Of a stretch of DNA of 64,000 nucleotides, positions 36,494 to 47,286 are shown in pieces. This DNA is from Clavulina sp. PMI_390. Its lineage: Eukaryota > Basidiomycota > Agaricomycetes > Cantharellales > Hydnaceae. Position 1 is the stretch's first letter. The number at the start of each line of letters is the position of its first letter. The notes under the pieces are model-generated. The model was given only the letters and a program-made list of their open reading frames with translations. It did not search any database and was not told the DNA's origin. A program made the translations under genes and the position numbers. The stretch lies in contig WIDE01000037.1 of NCBI GenBank assembly GCA_015039315.1, positions 2,533 through 66,532 on the forward strand. The letters are read 5' to 3'.

Positions 36494-37753
36494 TTAATGA
36501 GAAAATAGGATGATAAGGCTACTGTTGAATTCTTGACTGGAATATAGACGCGCTACGATGTCCGCCGACTTGTATTGTACCACAAAAGACAGATCTACGA
36601 CGAAGCGCCCATAGAGAGGCCGGAGAATCACTTCCATGCTTTCCGAACTGGTCACCTGTTGAGGATGGCTTGGTGGTAGAAAGGGGATAGACAATGTTAA
36701 GAGCATCCTCTAAGGTATACCAATTTGATTGAAAGTCGTCATGGCCAGAGAGATTGAATTTCCTGGAAAAGGCGTGGGGTGGTAGTTTGCTCGGCAGTAA
36801 CCTTTCAACCGACCAAGAGCTTGCAGTTTAGGGCTATTGCTGCGCTCAAGCCATAGGTTAAGGGGTCCTCACCTCTCACGATCGGGTGAATATAGACACA
36901 AAAGCTCGGGCAAAATGACAGAGCTAAGATTTGGCGCTGATCGGTATTAAGAAGACATAGCCCATCGCGGATGCCAAAGCACTCCACATTTAGGTCAATA
37001 TCAATGAAGCAGTCCGCCATTTCGTCAAAGATACGGTTGCATAGACAGTCTAATGGCGGAGACAGCGATAGAAACCATCAATGCGGTTCATGACCGCTGG
37101 GAGCCATTGCTATTGCCTTATTGTTACTCCTCCCTGGAACTGGTCTAAGAGCATCAATGTGGTAGCTCTTAGGAGAACCGAACTATTGCTCAAACAGATT
37201 GTCAGAGCTTGGATGCGGTCGGTCCGAGTCTCCCGCGTAATGCAGTTTAGCTTTCCTCATTGATGCAGGCTTAGCTGAGGGATCAAGCGATGTGCCGAGT
37301 GCTTGTGAAGGGCAATGAAGCATTCTGAGTAAGTCGATATTGCCGACATGAAATGGTCGGCTTGAGATTCGTATTCAACAGTATGAATATCCTTTGAACT
37401 GAATACTGGCGGTGGGGCAACGACTTTATGTCATAGTCCTAGGCAAGTGCGTACTCACAAGCTGGAGCCGCTATTTCAATTGTCAAGTACATTCTCCCAT
37501 ATGTCATTCTTGGTTGTGGTGCTCGAGGTCTTCAGAAAATTCGCGCTGGCAGTATGCAGGTGTGGTTATTATCGTGCACCCTGGGTGAGCCGAAGTCCGT
37601 AAGCCCATGAGAAGATGAAAGAAGCGGTGCACCAATCAAATGTAGGCTCCTTCTGCTCGCATCAGCTGTAAAAGCTGATCGTGAGTAGATAGCTTCCAGC
37701 CGAGCGAGGAAAAGAAGGTGGCTCACCTTGAGCCAAAAATGGAGATTTAGCAC
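36494..37753 (-). other. Possible decayed or unrecognised minus-strand gene
   Basis: Several minus-strand ORF fragments have protein-like composition: 37753-37532 (a SRRSLHLIGAPLL stretch), a segment near 37435-37260 (KDIHTVEYESQADHF, then ALHKHSAHRLIPQ), and 37020-36805 (MADCFIDIDLNVECFGIRDG, then QRQILALSFCPSF). I could not join them into one continuous reading frame with good splice sites or assign a family. It may be a pseudogene or chance ORFs. Confidence 0.2.
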
Positions 37754-38315
37754 GACCCTGATCCTGCGAAGTTGTCGTACTCACTCCCCTTCGCATCGAG
37801 TCCCTTAAGCCCGGTACATGGGCTGGTTGACAGCCAGAGTGATGCTAGATCCACCAGTACAAGAACCCACGCCAGCGGTAATGTCGTTCAATCAATCGCA
37901 CGGAGCAATACTCGCCTCTCACTTTCAAAATATCTGTTGGCGCGATGGATCGTCCGAGGAATATCGAGGCCGACCCTCCGGGTAACAAAGAAAAAGGGTC
38001 CCATATATGATCGACCCTTTCTGAACTTTTATACGCAGCTTTCATGGATCAGTGCAGTGCAGTATCACATTGAGACGCCACCTTGAAGAGGTCACTTTCA
38101 CGCGAGGTAGAATGTGAAAAACGCTGGCATTGGTGTAATCACCGAAGCCTCGACTGCAATTCCGACGAGAGAAATCACATTGGTTCTCCTTGAAGTAGTA
38201 GGTACAGTTCTGTGGGGTCCTTTCCACGGAGGCCTGATCAGCTCCCAAAAGAAGGGAAGGGTGTAAATTACTGCTTCTCCGATCAAACCAGTTAATGAAG
38301 CGTTCACTCACTTGC

Positions 38316-39616
38316 TCATAGCTTAGCTTTCACATTCGTGTCCACACTCACACCTGCATCAAGCACGTCTACAAGCCTATCCACCACACCCACAACCCAC
38401 ATTGCCCCATCGACCGAACTCAGCCACTCCTCACCCTCCCCAACCCCAGCCGCATCCATCTCTTTACCCTCGTACCCATGAGCCTTGAGCAAACCGTACA
38501 CATGAGAAATGAGCTGTGGCCCGACTCCGCCGCTGGCACGCAGGCACGCGACGCCAGTCGCCGAAGTGAGCGCACGACCCACGCGACCCACGCGCGGCCA
38601 AGAGGCGTGAGGTGGGTCGGACAGGAGAGCGCCGTATTCTTGTTGGATGATGAAGTCTGATGGAGAAGTGTTGTCCCGAGAATTTACATTGGCAATCCGG
38701 TAACATGCAACAACGAGGGATACGAAAGGTGAGAAGCACTATTTTTACGACGCTCTCAGAGCGAGAGAAGCATGTCTTTACGTACCAGGGAAATCAGGAT
38801 GATATGATCCAAGCTTTTTCAGCAACTTTTCTGTGTGGGGGTCATAGACTGATGCGAACAGCTTCTGTCCACGGCTAGTCACTCCCTCTATCCCAGCCTT
38901 GGTGTTCTCTTCAGTCCTAGCAGAGGCGAGCCAGACGGTCAGGACGCCAGCTACCACCGGCCGCTTCAAATGACTCGAACAATGTGCGCTCACCTGGAAG
39001 GGATCTTTCGGAGTCCCTCCTTGACGTCGTCGTCGAGAGCCGCAGTAAGTCCTGCGAGAGAGTTGATGACCTTTGGCACCCCCACGAACACTGCACACTT
39101 GAGCGCAGCCTCTCGCATCGTCGCTGCATTCGCGATCCTCTCCTCCGTATTGAGAAGGCTCTGGCTATGCAGATCTGCCTCTGGATCGCTCGAGCTTGTC
39201 CGAGACGCGAAGGTGTAGAGCTCGCCCACTGCATCAGGGGAGTTTCTAGTGAGGAACGTGGCGGTCTATTTTCATCCATGCAGGTTTTGATGAGTTTTGG
39301 ACATGAAGAGAGATGTAAAGAGAATGCAATGTCAGCGACTGCGGCTCTCGTTTGGCCGGAATGGCTCGGAATGAAACGGCGGCTCGTCTCTCCTATCTTT
39401 CATCGAAGAAGGCGAAAAGAAGGCAATCGATAAGAAAAACTGGAGTGATCATGGACAACTTACGGCGACGCATAGCCATCCCCTCTCAGCCCTTCTCGCC
39501 TTTGCCTCCCCAAGTGTGCTCTTCAATACAGGAGCAAGACTCTTCAGCCCGGGACTGGCAAGGGAATTAGGTCCGCGCTGAGTCAGGAGGTGCTTTAGAG
39601 CGGCCGGAAGCGACAT
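38316..39616 (-). CDS. AhpD/carboxymuconolactone decarboxylase-like protein
   Basis: Four minus-strand exons join in frame, beginning MSLPAALKHLLTQRGPNSLA. The core helix pair TMREAALKCAVFVGVPKVIN with SLAGLTAAL matches the AhpD-like (CMD) fold. Further blocks are RGQKLFASVYDPHTEKLLKK, DFIIQQEYGALLSDPPHASW and CLRASGGVGPQLISHVYGL. The redox CxxC of true AhpD peroxidases is not seen in the CMD helix, so peroxidase activity is uncertain. The start was chosen as the first Met of the exon carrying the ALKHLL helix. Fungal relatives are often mitochondrial or cytosolic with no defined role. A GA-rich intergenic stretch separates it from the GH128 gene. Confidence 0.75.
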
Positions 39617-40618
39617 CTCAGAAGACGACTGGGGCTTAATCTTGGCTATGACTGGGATGTGTTCCTCTCGAATGGTATCGAGCCTTCACGACAATGACGG
39701 CGCGTCCAATGCTGTAGAGTGCGTCACAATCGGGGGTTTGAAACACCTCTCAACTAAGGGAATCGAATCGCTTGGGTGACTGAAGCTAGCACTAGACGTC
39801 GAGCGGGCGTATTGTTTAGAAGCAACGCGAATCAAGTCCTATAAGTAGCCAAATCAACATCACCTCGTGGGGTCATGAGAATGGGCATGTTTGACTCACC
39901 GAGAGATCCCCTCCTCTCTAAAGATACTCACGATTGAATAAAGAGGACGAAGCCTCAATGAGAGTAAATATTGCTACAAGCTGGAGTGCTGTGAGGAAAC
40001 GAAGTGGTGGATCAACCGGCAAGCCGGACCAAACAACTGCCGTTCCTTCCATGTTCAGGTCTCGCTCATTGCATCCTGTTTTCAGTGATTCCAGCTGTGG
40101 GACTATGCTGTGGCCAGCAATTTCTCGATATTGGGTTCCTAGCTTTATACATCTACTCTACTCTACTAGAGACCAGCAGTAGGGGTGCGTACAAAGCATA
40201 TCAAGGAAAGAGCAACAACTGAGAAATCAACAAGCAATAAGGGAACAAATGACCGCCTCGAGCGATCGAAAGGAGGTAAAAGAAAGAAAAAGAAGAGAGT
40301 GAGACAAATCAAAAGGGATTCGTAGAGAAAATGAGGGAGGGATGGGTATATGGTCCGGGGCTATTAGATGCAGATGAGGATGGAGGGTGTTACGGGTCTA
40401 CCGCAGAGACAAGCAGGCAATGGGGAGGGGGACGTGGCGAGCGAGAAGGGAGCTAAACCTGGCTCAACCAGTGGGATAGATCACATAACAACGCGGCATC
40501 GCCACGCTACGTCAACGTGCGAGGACAGGGCAAATGATGCTAAAATGCTATTACGATACGTAGAAGTCCAGTGCGGGGCAAACGAGTGCCCTTGATACTC
40601 TGGTAGGCAATAGACAAT
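39617..40618. other. Intergenic with GA-rich purine tract (about 40230-40345)
   Basis: Contains the AhpD-like promoter side and the 3' flank of the GH128 gene. Around 40255-40345 the plus strand is almost pure purine (runs such as GAAAGAAAAAGAAGAGAGTG), a low-complexity tract. No gene recognised. Confidence 0.5.
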
Positions 40619-41995
40619 TTACCCCTCGTAGTTGATGAACCAACTGCCGAGTGCGGTGGGTTTGCCACTGGATGACATGAGAGCACAGGACTCCGCGACG
40701 TTACCAAGATCCTCCATGAAGCCTAAAGAAGGATACGCGGAAGATGAGTATCCCGCTCGCATGAAACCAACATCTACACTTACCGAAAGGAGCGATACCC
40801 CAGCACATGGAGCTGCTATAGCACCATTTAGTGACAGTCTGGATGAACGTGGTGGCTTGGGAGGTGCTGCAGGTGGGATCGCTACCGTAGAAGCCTAAAA
40901 GATATACTTTAGTCTCAAGCGCCAACCAAAAACTGAATAGAAGGGGTACACACGCTGGCAGGCAGTCTCAGAGATGAAGACGGGAAGACCGTACTTGCTG
41001 TGCATCTGTTCAACGTACGAAATGACTTTCTGAGGGTCGGTGTCATAGACGTGAGCCTGCATGACCTGGGCCTATGGTCGATGAATGCAAAAGAAAGAAG
41101 TTCAGATGTGGACAGCTAGTTAGGCATCGAGATGATAGACGTACACCACACATATTACCACCGCAGGCGTTGCTGAAGTCATCGAGGTAATCAAAGCCGT
41201 TGGTGGCAGTGGTGACAGACGGGGCGATCAGAACACGTCCACTTGCGTATGGCTTGATCTCCTTGTTCCATAAGGCAGCAGCCTCAGCGCCGGTCATCTC
41301 AGATTGGGCAGCCAAGTTGATCCTGAACAATGGGTTTCATAAATCAAATTGCATCGCGCGGAAGTGAGCGATTGACCATCAACCGTGATATTATGGCATG
41401 AAAAAACGTACTCGTTCGGGCCCATCAAGTGAGTGCACTTGCTACGAGCGCTTTGGAAGGCAGCCTCGTTCTTGTAGCCCCAGAGCTGGCAAATGCCGAA
41501 CATGTTGTCGGGAACGGTTGGGTTGGCGCCCCAGTTGTAGATACCAACCATTTGGTTACCAGTGAAGGCAGAGAGCTGATCGGGAGAACCACCCCAAGCA
41601 AAGAGCTTCTTGCCGTTGGGGGAAGCGACAGCGGTATCAAGAGTGTTCTTGGATGAGCCGGTGGAGCCGGTAGAGGCCTTGCTGGTGGTAGCAGGAGCAG
41701 TGGTCTTCTTGGTAGAAGTGGTCTTGTGGGTGGTGGTAGCAGCCTTGGTGGTGGTGGTGGCGGCATGGGTAGAGGAGAGTGTAGTGGTCTTGGCAGCACA
41801 GCGCTTAGCAACGGATCGCTTGCGCTGGTTGTTATTCACAGCGCGGGCATGGGCCGCCCGCTCGTTGTGGTACTCGTGGCTGCGAGCACGGTGCGCTGCC
41901 ACGGCATAGTTGTCAGCGGCCGATGCGGCAGCAGAGTCCACGAGGACGAGGGAGAGGAGAGTCGCTGCGGCGACAATTCGGCTGAAGATGGCCAT
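40619..41995 (-). CDS. GH128 endo-beta-1,3-glucanase with Ser/Thr-rich linker (Asl1-type)
   Basis: Secreted glucan hydrolase. Exon 1 (41995-41412) codes for a signal peptide (MAIFSRIVAAATLLSLVLVD), a basic region with dibasic sites (QRKRSVAKR) that could be Kex2-processed, and a Thr/Lys/Ser-rich linker. The GH128 catalytic core follows: KKLFAWGGSPDQL, VGIYNWGANPTVPDNMFGI, acid/base Glu in LMGPNEINLAAQSEM, EAAALWNKEIKPYA, FSNACGGNMCGAQVMQAHVY and the nucleophile Glu in LPVFISETACQ. The end is GSWFINYEG. The in-frame upstream Met at 42034 was not used because the signal peptide begins at 41995. It likely acts on cell-wall beta-1,3-glucan in remodelling or against other fungi. Confidence 0.9.
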
Positions 41996-44436
41996 TGCGA
42001 GTCCAAGACGCAAACTAGCACTATCGAACGCCAATTTTTGTTTTCGGTAACGGGAAAGACAGCAGACAGAGAAGACGTGGAAAACGAGAGGTGATGAGAC
42101 GTGTGTTTGAAGTTTTTTGGGTTGAAACGGGTCCGCAGCAGCGGTGACAAAGGCCCCTCGGTTAGTTTTCCGAGCTTGATGGGGCGGTCGTTGGGTGCGA
42201 TAAACTTACGAGGATAAGGTCTATAAACGATTGGAAGGTGCAGAAAGAGCGTTACGATGAACCAAGAGGAACAGGCGGAAGGGATGGAGAGCGGTGGTGG
42301 TGGTGGAAAGGATGAAAGCGGAGCTGAAGAAGAGAAACGGAACAGCGGTGTGATGATGTATTATTGACCGCACGTGATCTGATCTTACTGGCAACGGCCT
42401 ATTAATATTGCCAAACGGTCTCGCCCCACGGCCCCTCCCTGAATATTCCGCACCCCAAATGGACACGCAACGGCCGACACCAGAAACGTTCCGACCAAAG
42501 GATAAGATAACGTCGTGCAAAGCATGTCCCATCCCAGAGCCAGACAGTGTGGTTCATCGTGAGAGGAGGTATTCATTCAGCGCAATACAACCGCCTGCCG
42601 ATCATACATAAATGTGTTGTACTAAGTTAAGCTTCAGCCTCTCTGTTCAAGTTTCAGGTACGAGATCGAAGCACGGCTCGCGAGCGAAAGTTACTCCACG
42701 AGTCGCAATTTGGAGGAATTTTTTTCTATCAATGACATCTTGTACCCTTACCTCCCACGCTACGCAAACCCCACTAGCGTCCCCCTTGCAACAGTGCCTG
42801 TTGTTATTGGTCCCCACAGATCGCCAAGCGACTAAACGAAACAATGCAAAAAGGCCAAGACATTCAGAAATCCGAATTTGTGGGATGGGCGCATGTCAAC
42901 GCCCATGCCGAAGTATCACCGGGATACACGGTTTCTCAAGCCCATAAAAATGATCGCTACCGTCGTGACAACTATAATAGGCTTGTCGACGACGTAAAAA
43001 CCAAGCATGCCAAGAATGGAAACCGCAGCAGCAGTTTAGGGTTGGCGGGGGCGATGCTGGGTTAGATAATGTACGTACCTCAGCTGCTCCGGGAGTGCTC
43101 GATATGCTAACAATAGCCGTAATTCCAAAGAGCTGGTGGGCTTGTTTTATGAGCTGGCGGCATGCCCATTGGGTGGGCCAACTATGGAGCGCTGACAAGA
43201 TCGTGCCGGAGAGAAAAATACTTCAATTATCTTCATGCAGACCCTTCTAGAGCAAATCGTCGTCGCCGCATATCACGAAGGAAGAGTCTGACCAGTTTTG
43301 GCCCGAATGACGCCAAATTAGCGTTTGCAACAGGCCCACATATTTGTCGCGTCTCTCGGCTCGGGCCCTGATCAGCTAATGTGGGGATGAGATATTTCAC
43401 CTCGCCTTGAAACAACCGTCCAGCTTTGTGTGATGAAGGGAAGAAATATGGCAACAGCACTTCGTGACCCGACAGGAAACCAACACACGGTTGAATAAGA
43501 ACTTGGGATCTGGGATCCTGAGTTGGTATAGGAGACTATACCGCACAATATATTGGGTCGAGTGCAAGCTTTGAGTATAGAATTTGGTCATAAATGCTAC
43601 GATGGCATGAGAGCTCATCACAGATCCTCGTTACACGGCTGCTTTTGGAAGACGACATGCTCAAGAGTAGCCCTATACACCACTTTCTCCGCAGCTTACT
43701 ATTCAGAGAAAATCCCATTGAACTGAGGTATACGAGGGTACTTTTTGTTCGAGGACATGCTCTCACGACAGTCCCTTTGAACTCCTGACAGTCTCCGCAG
43801 ATCGAAGGCACGCTTCCTGCAGCGCATGTGCTCAGCATATTAGGTTATGCCGATTCGGAAGAAATCATCCTTGGGGAGAGTACGAAGCTCATAGACAGAT
43901 GCTGGGTGACTGGTCTGTCAGGTAACACACTGATAATATGAAATTTCTCTCGATATGATATGAACTTGATGAGACGTTGCGCGTTGATCTCTCTTGTGCT
44001 CTCAGCTGAGTATGAATTGCCTCATCTCGCAGGATTTGTTTTAGAAATCTGATGGAGGTGGCTGTGCATGATGCCGACCACGTCGGCAGCCGAGCCCAAA
44101 CAAAAGCAGGGCAAAATGCAAGAAATGTGGGACATTAGCAAGGGTGTGGATGCGATAGATGCATCGAGTTGACAAATGGACAGTGCATAGAGCATGTAGT
44201 TGAGAAAAAAAGAGGGTCGAAACGTGGCTGGTGGAAAAAAAAAAATAATAGGAGGAGCGCTGGGCCTTCAAATTGATGCTGATCGTGACGGTAACAGCTT
44301 TCTCTCTCGTCCACCACCTCCCAAAAAGTCCAGTGAAGAGACACCGAAGCGTTCTTGAGGTCCCAAAGCTCAAGCAACTTTCATCCAAGTTCATCTGTTC
44401 CCCCCTAACCGATCCCTCGTCGCCCAATCGCGCCCA
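41996..44436. other. Intergenic, no gene recognised
   Basis: Holds the GH128 upstream region and the tandem-RRM promoter. ORFs up to 161 codons (44041-44526 minus, overlapping the RRM gene) lack any domain. A 13-nt A run sits near 44236-44248. Confidence 0.4.
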
Positions 44437-45766
44437 ATGTCCGCAGCACCGTCCAACGAGGTCGCCACCGCGCCCGCGCAAGATGTCCCCGTTCCCGAGG
44501 TTGGCCACAAGGTACGCTATAACCACTGGCTTCCCCGCTTGATAACCTACTCACTCTTCACTCCTGTAGATCTTTGTGGGCAATCTTGCGTACGCGACCA
44601 ACGATGAGGGATTGAAGACGTTGTTTGCTGGCGTTGTCAGCGACATGTAAGCCGCCATCTCCAAATTTTTGGCGCGCCCGACCCGACGCACTCGCACTCA
44701 CGCCGCTTCTTTTCTTCTTATGATCCTTCGTTTTCTTCATCTTTGCTCTCCTCTTATCGTGCTCTAGCTTGTCTGCCCAGGTCATTCAGCGTGGCTCGCG
44801 CTCGGCTGGCTACGGCTTCGTCACTGTCCAGGACGTTGCCTCTGTCGAAAAGGCCGTTGCCGCGCTTAACAAGAAGGAGCTCGACGGTCGCGAGATCATC
44901 GTCGAGGCTGCCAAGCCCCCCGAAGATAAGGAGAAGGAGCGTTCTGAGCGCAGGACCAAGAAGAGGCAGACTGGCCGTCGTGGCAACAAGGCCCCTCCCG
45001 GAGAGGTGACTGAGGCCGAGGCGAATGGCGAGGCTGCTCCTGCTACCACAACTGATGCTGAGGGCGCTGCCACTGAAGGCGAGGGCGAGGCCAAGACCAA
45101 GAAGCGTAACAAGCGTTCTGTGAGTAGCTTTCTCATGGATCGACCCGTCTCTGTTTTGCCTTTCTTCTGCAAGGCACCCGCCCGGTTTCCCCTGCTATGT
45201 GATTCATTATTTCGATGTTCTGTTGCTGACGCTTCTAAATATTATTTTAGCGCAAGCCCAAGGCTAAGAAGGCCCCTGTTGAGGGTGAAGCTGCCGAGAC
45301 TCCCGCTGCTGCCACCACTGAAGGCGAGGAGGCTGCTGCTCCTGCTGCTCCTAAAAAGGAGAAGAAGCCTCGCAAGCCTCGTGCGCCCAGGCCCCCTCGT
45401 CCTGAGGGTAGCAGCACTGAGCCCGCTGGCGAGCCTTCCAAGTCGGTCGTCTTTGTCGCGAACCTCGCGTTCAACGTTGATGATGATGCCCTCGCCACCC
45501 TCTTCAAGGAGGCTGGCATCAACGTTGTCAGCGCCCGTGTTGTGCGCCGTCGCTTCGGCCAGCCCAAGCGCTCTAAGGGTTACGGTTTCGTTGATGTTGG
45601 CGACGAGGAGCAGCAAAAGAAGGCCCTCGAGGCGTTCGCCGGCAAGGAGGTCAACGGGCGCGAGATTGCCGTCAAGATCGCTGTCTCTGGCCCCAACGGC
45701 CAGCCCGCCGATGGCTCTGGTGATGTCGAGGCCCCTGCTGGCGCCGATGCCCCCGTCCCCGCTTAA
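44437..45766 (+). CDS. Tandem-RRM RNA-binding protein (339 aa)
   Basis: Four exons (44437-44511, 44570-44646, 44768-45119, 45251-45766) join to 1020 nt. RRM1 begins IFVGNLAYATNDEGLKTLF (RNP2-type) with RNP1-type GYGFVTV. RRM2 begins VVFVANLAFNVDDDALATLF with KGYGFVDV. The linker is rich in Lys/Glu/Ala/Pro (KTKKRNKRS, KKPRKPRAPRPPRPEG) and probably disordered and nuclear. Two RRMs separated by a basic-acidic tail recall yeast nucleolin-like and Gar2/Nsr1-type or Rnp24-type proteins, but the sequence does not decide. Codon use is strongly biased to C/G third positions, hinting at high expression. Confidence 0.88.
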
Positions 45767-47286
45767 GCATGTGGCTGACCCCACCCTGTTCTTCGTGAAC
45801 AGTTAGCCCAGTTGACCCTTTGTCTTCCTCGTTCCCTTGCCTCTTGATCTCATGCTATCCCTAACTCTGCCGTCTGTGACGTTTAACCACCTCCCAACCA
45901 ACCAAAAAAGAGAAAAAATCAGAAACTCAAAACTCAAACCTACAATGCCCCAAGTTCTTGTTCCCTAATCGTTGTCAAGCTCTGTGTTTTCCCCGAGCCC
46001 CGAGCGTTGTGTCGTTTGTGCGTTTGCGTTTGCATGTGCCCGTACCCATTTTTTCCAGTTCCCATTTTCTCTTTTCCTGTTGATGTTTCTCTCATGGTGG
46101 CGCAGTCTTGAGACTCATTTCTTTCTTGCCCACTTCACTGTTCCCTTTTTGACAAAATGGTATTCACGTTCGCAGTGCTCGTATACTGTTACTCGTTCGT
46201 TGTGCCTATCCTTTTTTTACCACGACTGTACCCCCGCCTGTACCCCTGCCCTTTGCGCTCTTTCGCTTCCGTCACCTGCTTCTTTACTGAAGTTGGCACT
46301 GGAGCTGGACTGCTATGATAATGCACGCCTGTCACGTCTGATGTTACTTGCTGCTCGATATTTTGAGTATGAAAACGCTTGCTCCGGTGTGTGTGTGTGG
46401 GTATGAGAGGGCCCGCTGGGGGTGAACGGACGAACACCATGACTTGGTTCTTTCATAACAGATGAACAGTCGCTCAAACCGGTCGAAATAAGAGAGGGCT
46501 GTGTGGACATTGAAGCCGGCTTATTAGGCTTCCGATAGGCAGGTTGGTCTGCACCCTTTCCCCACCGACGGACACGCGCCGCTGGATGCGGGGTTTCATT
46601 GAGATTTTGGTGGGGTCGAGGTGGACATACATACATACAGTTGATCAGAAAGGGAAAACAAATGACACCGTCAAAATGCGCAAATGAAGAGAGCAAATCC
46701 CATAACGTTTCCAGATTTGAACGGTCAGCTGGCTCCCAAACTGGTTGGGGAAGACACGGGTATGGAATCCCTCGCAGCACGTGACCCGCGTCCATTCATT
46801 CAGTTCCCGCCTCACACAAGTAGTCTTGTCAGTGCCGACCGTGCTGAGCCCAGCGTTTTTTGCTTGCATACTTGCGCGCTTGTACTACACATCTCTCGGG
46901 TCTCGTCGTAGCCTTCGCAGGGCGAAGCTTTTGGTGCCTGCTTGGCCGGGGACGAGCTCGGAAGTCACCGGGCCCCCCTAGGTCGCACACAGTTGGTTGG
47001 GAGAAGAGAGAGACTGAGACTGGTTGGGAAGATCTTGCTGGTCCTATCAAAACCATTAGCAGGATCCGTTCTGATACCACTCATAAGAGCGAGTACAGAA
47101 GCTAGGATCAAGTTTGCCTACTACCAAAGGTCGTCGTGTTACTCCTCGTCGTTGTGAGTGGCAGCACCCTTTCCTGGCCCCAGGCCAGCCTGAACGTTCC
47201 ACATCCGGATTTCCGGACCCAGTTCTAACAACTTTTGATCTGGTTTTTATTCTGTAGATATCAGCACTAGTTCCCATCCATACACG
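45767..47286. other. Intergenic between RRM gene and Nem1-type gene
   Basis: Likely 3' UTR of the RRM gene, then the promoter of the downstream gene. A short (GT)n tract lies near 46388-46399. The ORFs seen on both strands (for example 46313-46795 minus) have no recognisable product. Confidence 0.4.

Noticed and set aside
44041..44526. 161-codon minus-strand ORF overlapping the RRM gene start
   Set aside because: No recognisable domain; it crosses exon 1 of a well-supported gene and includes a homopolymer run.
46313..46795. 160-codon minus-strand ORF downstream of the RRM gene
   Set aside because: Contains a His/Thr repeat derived from the (GT)n tract and no family signal; probably untranslated sequence.
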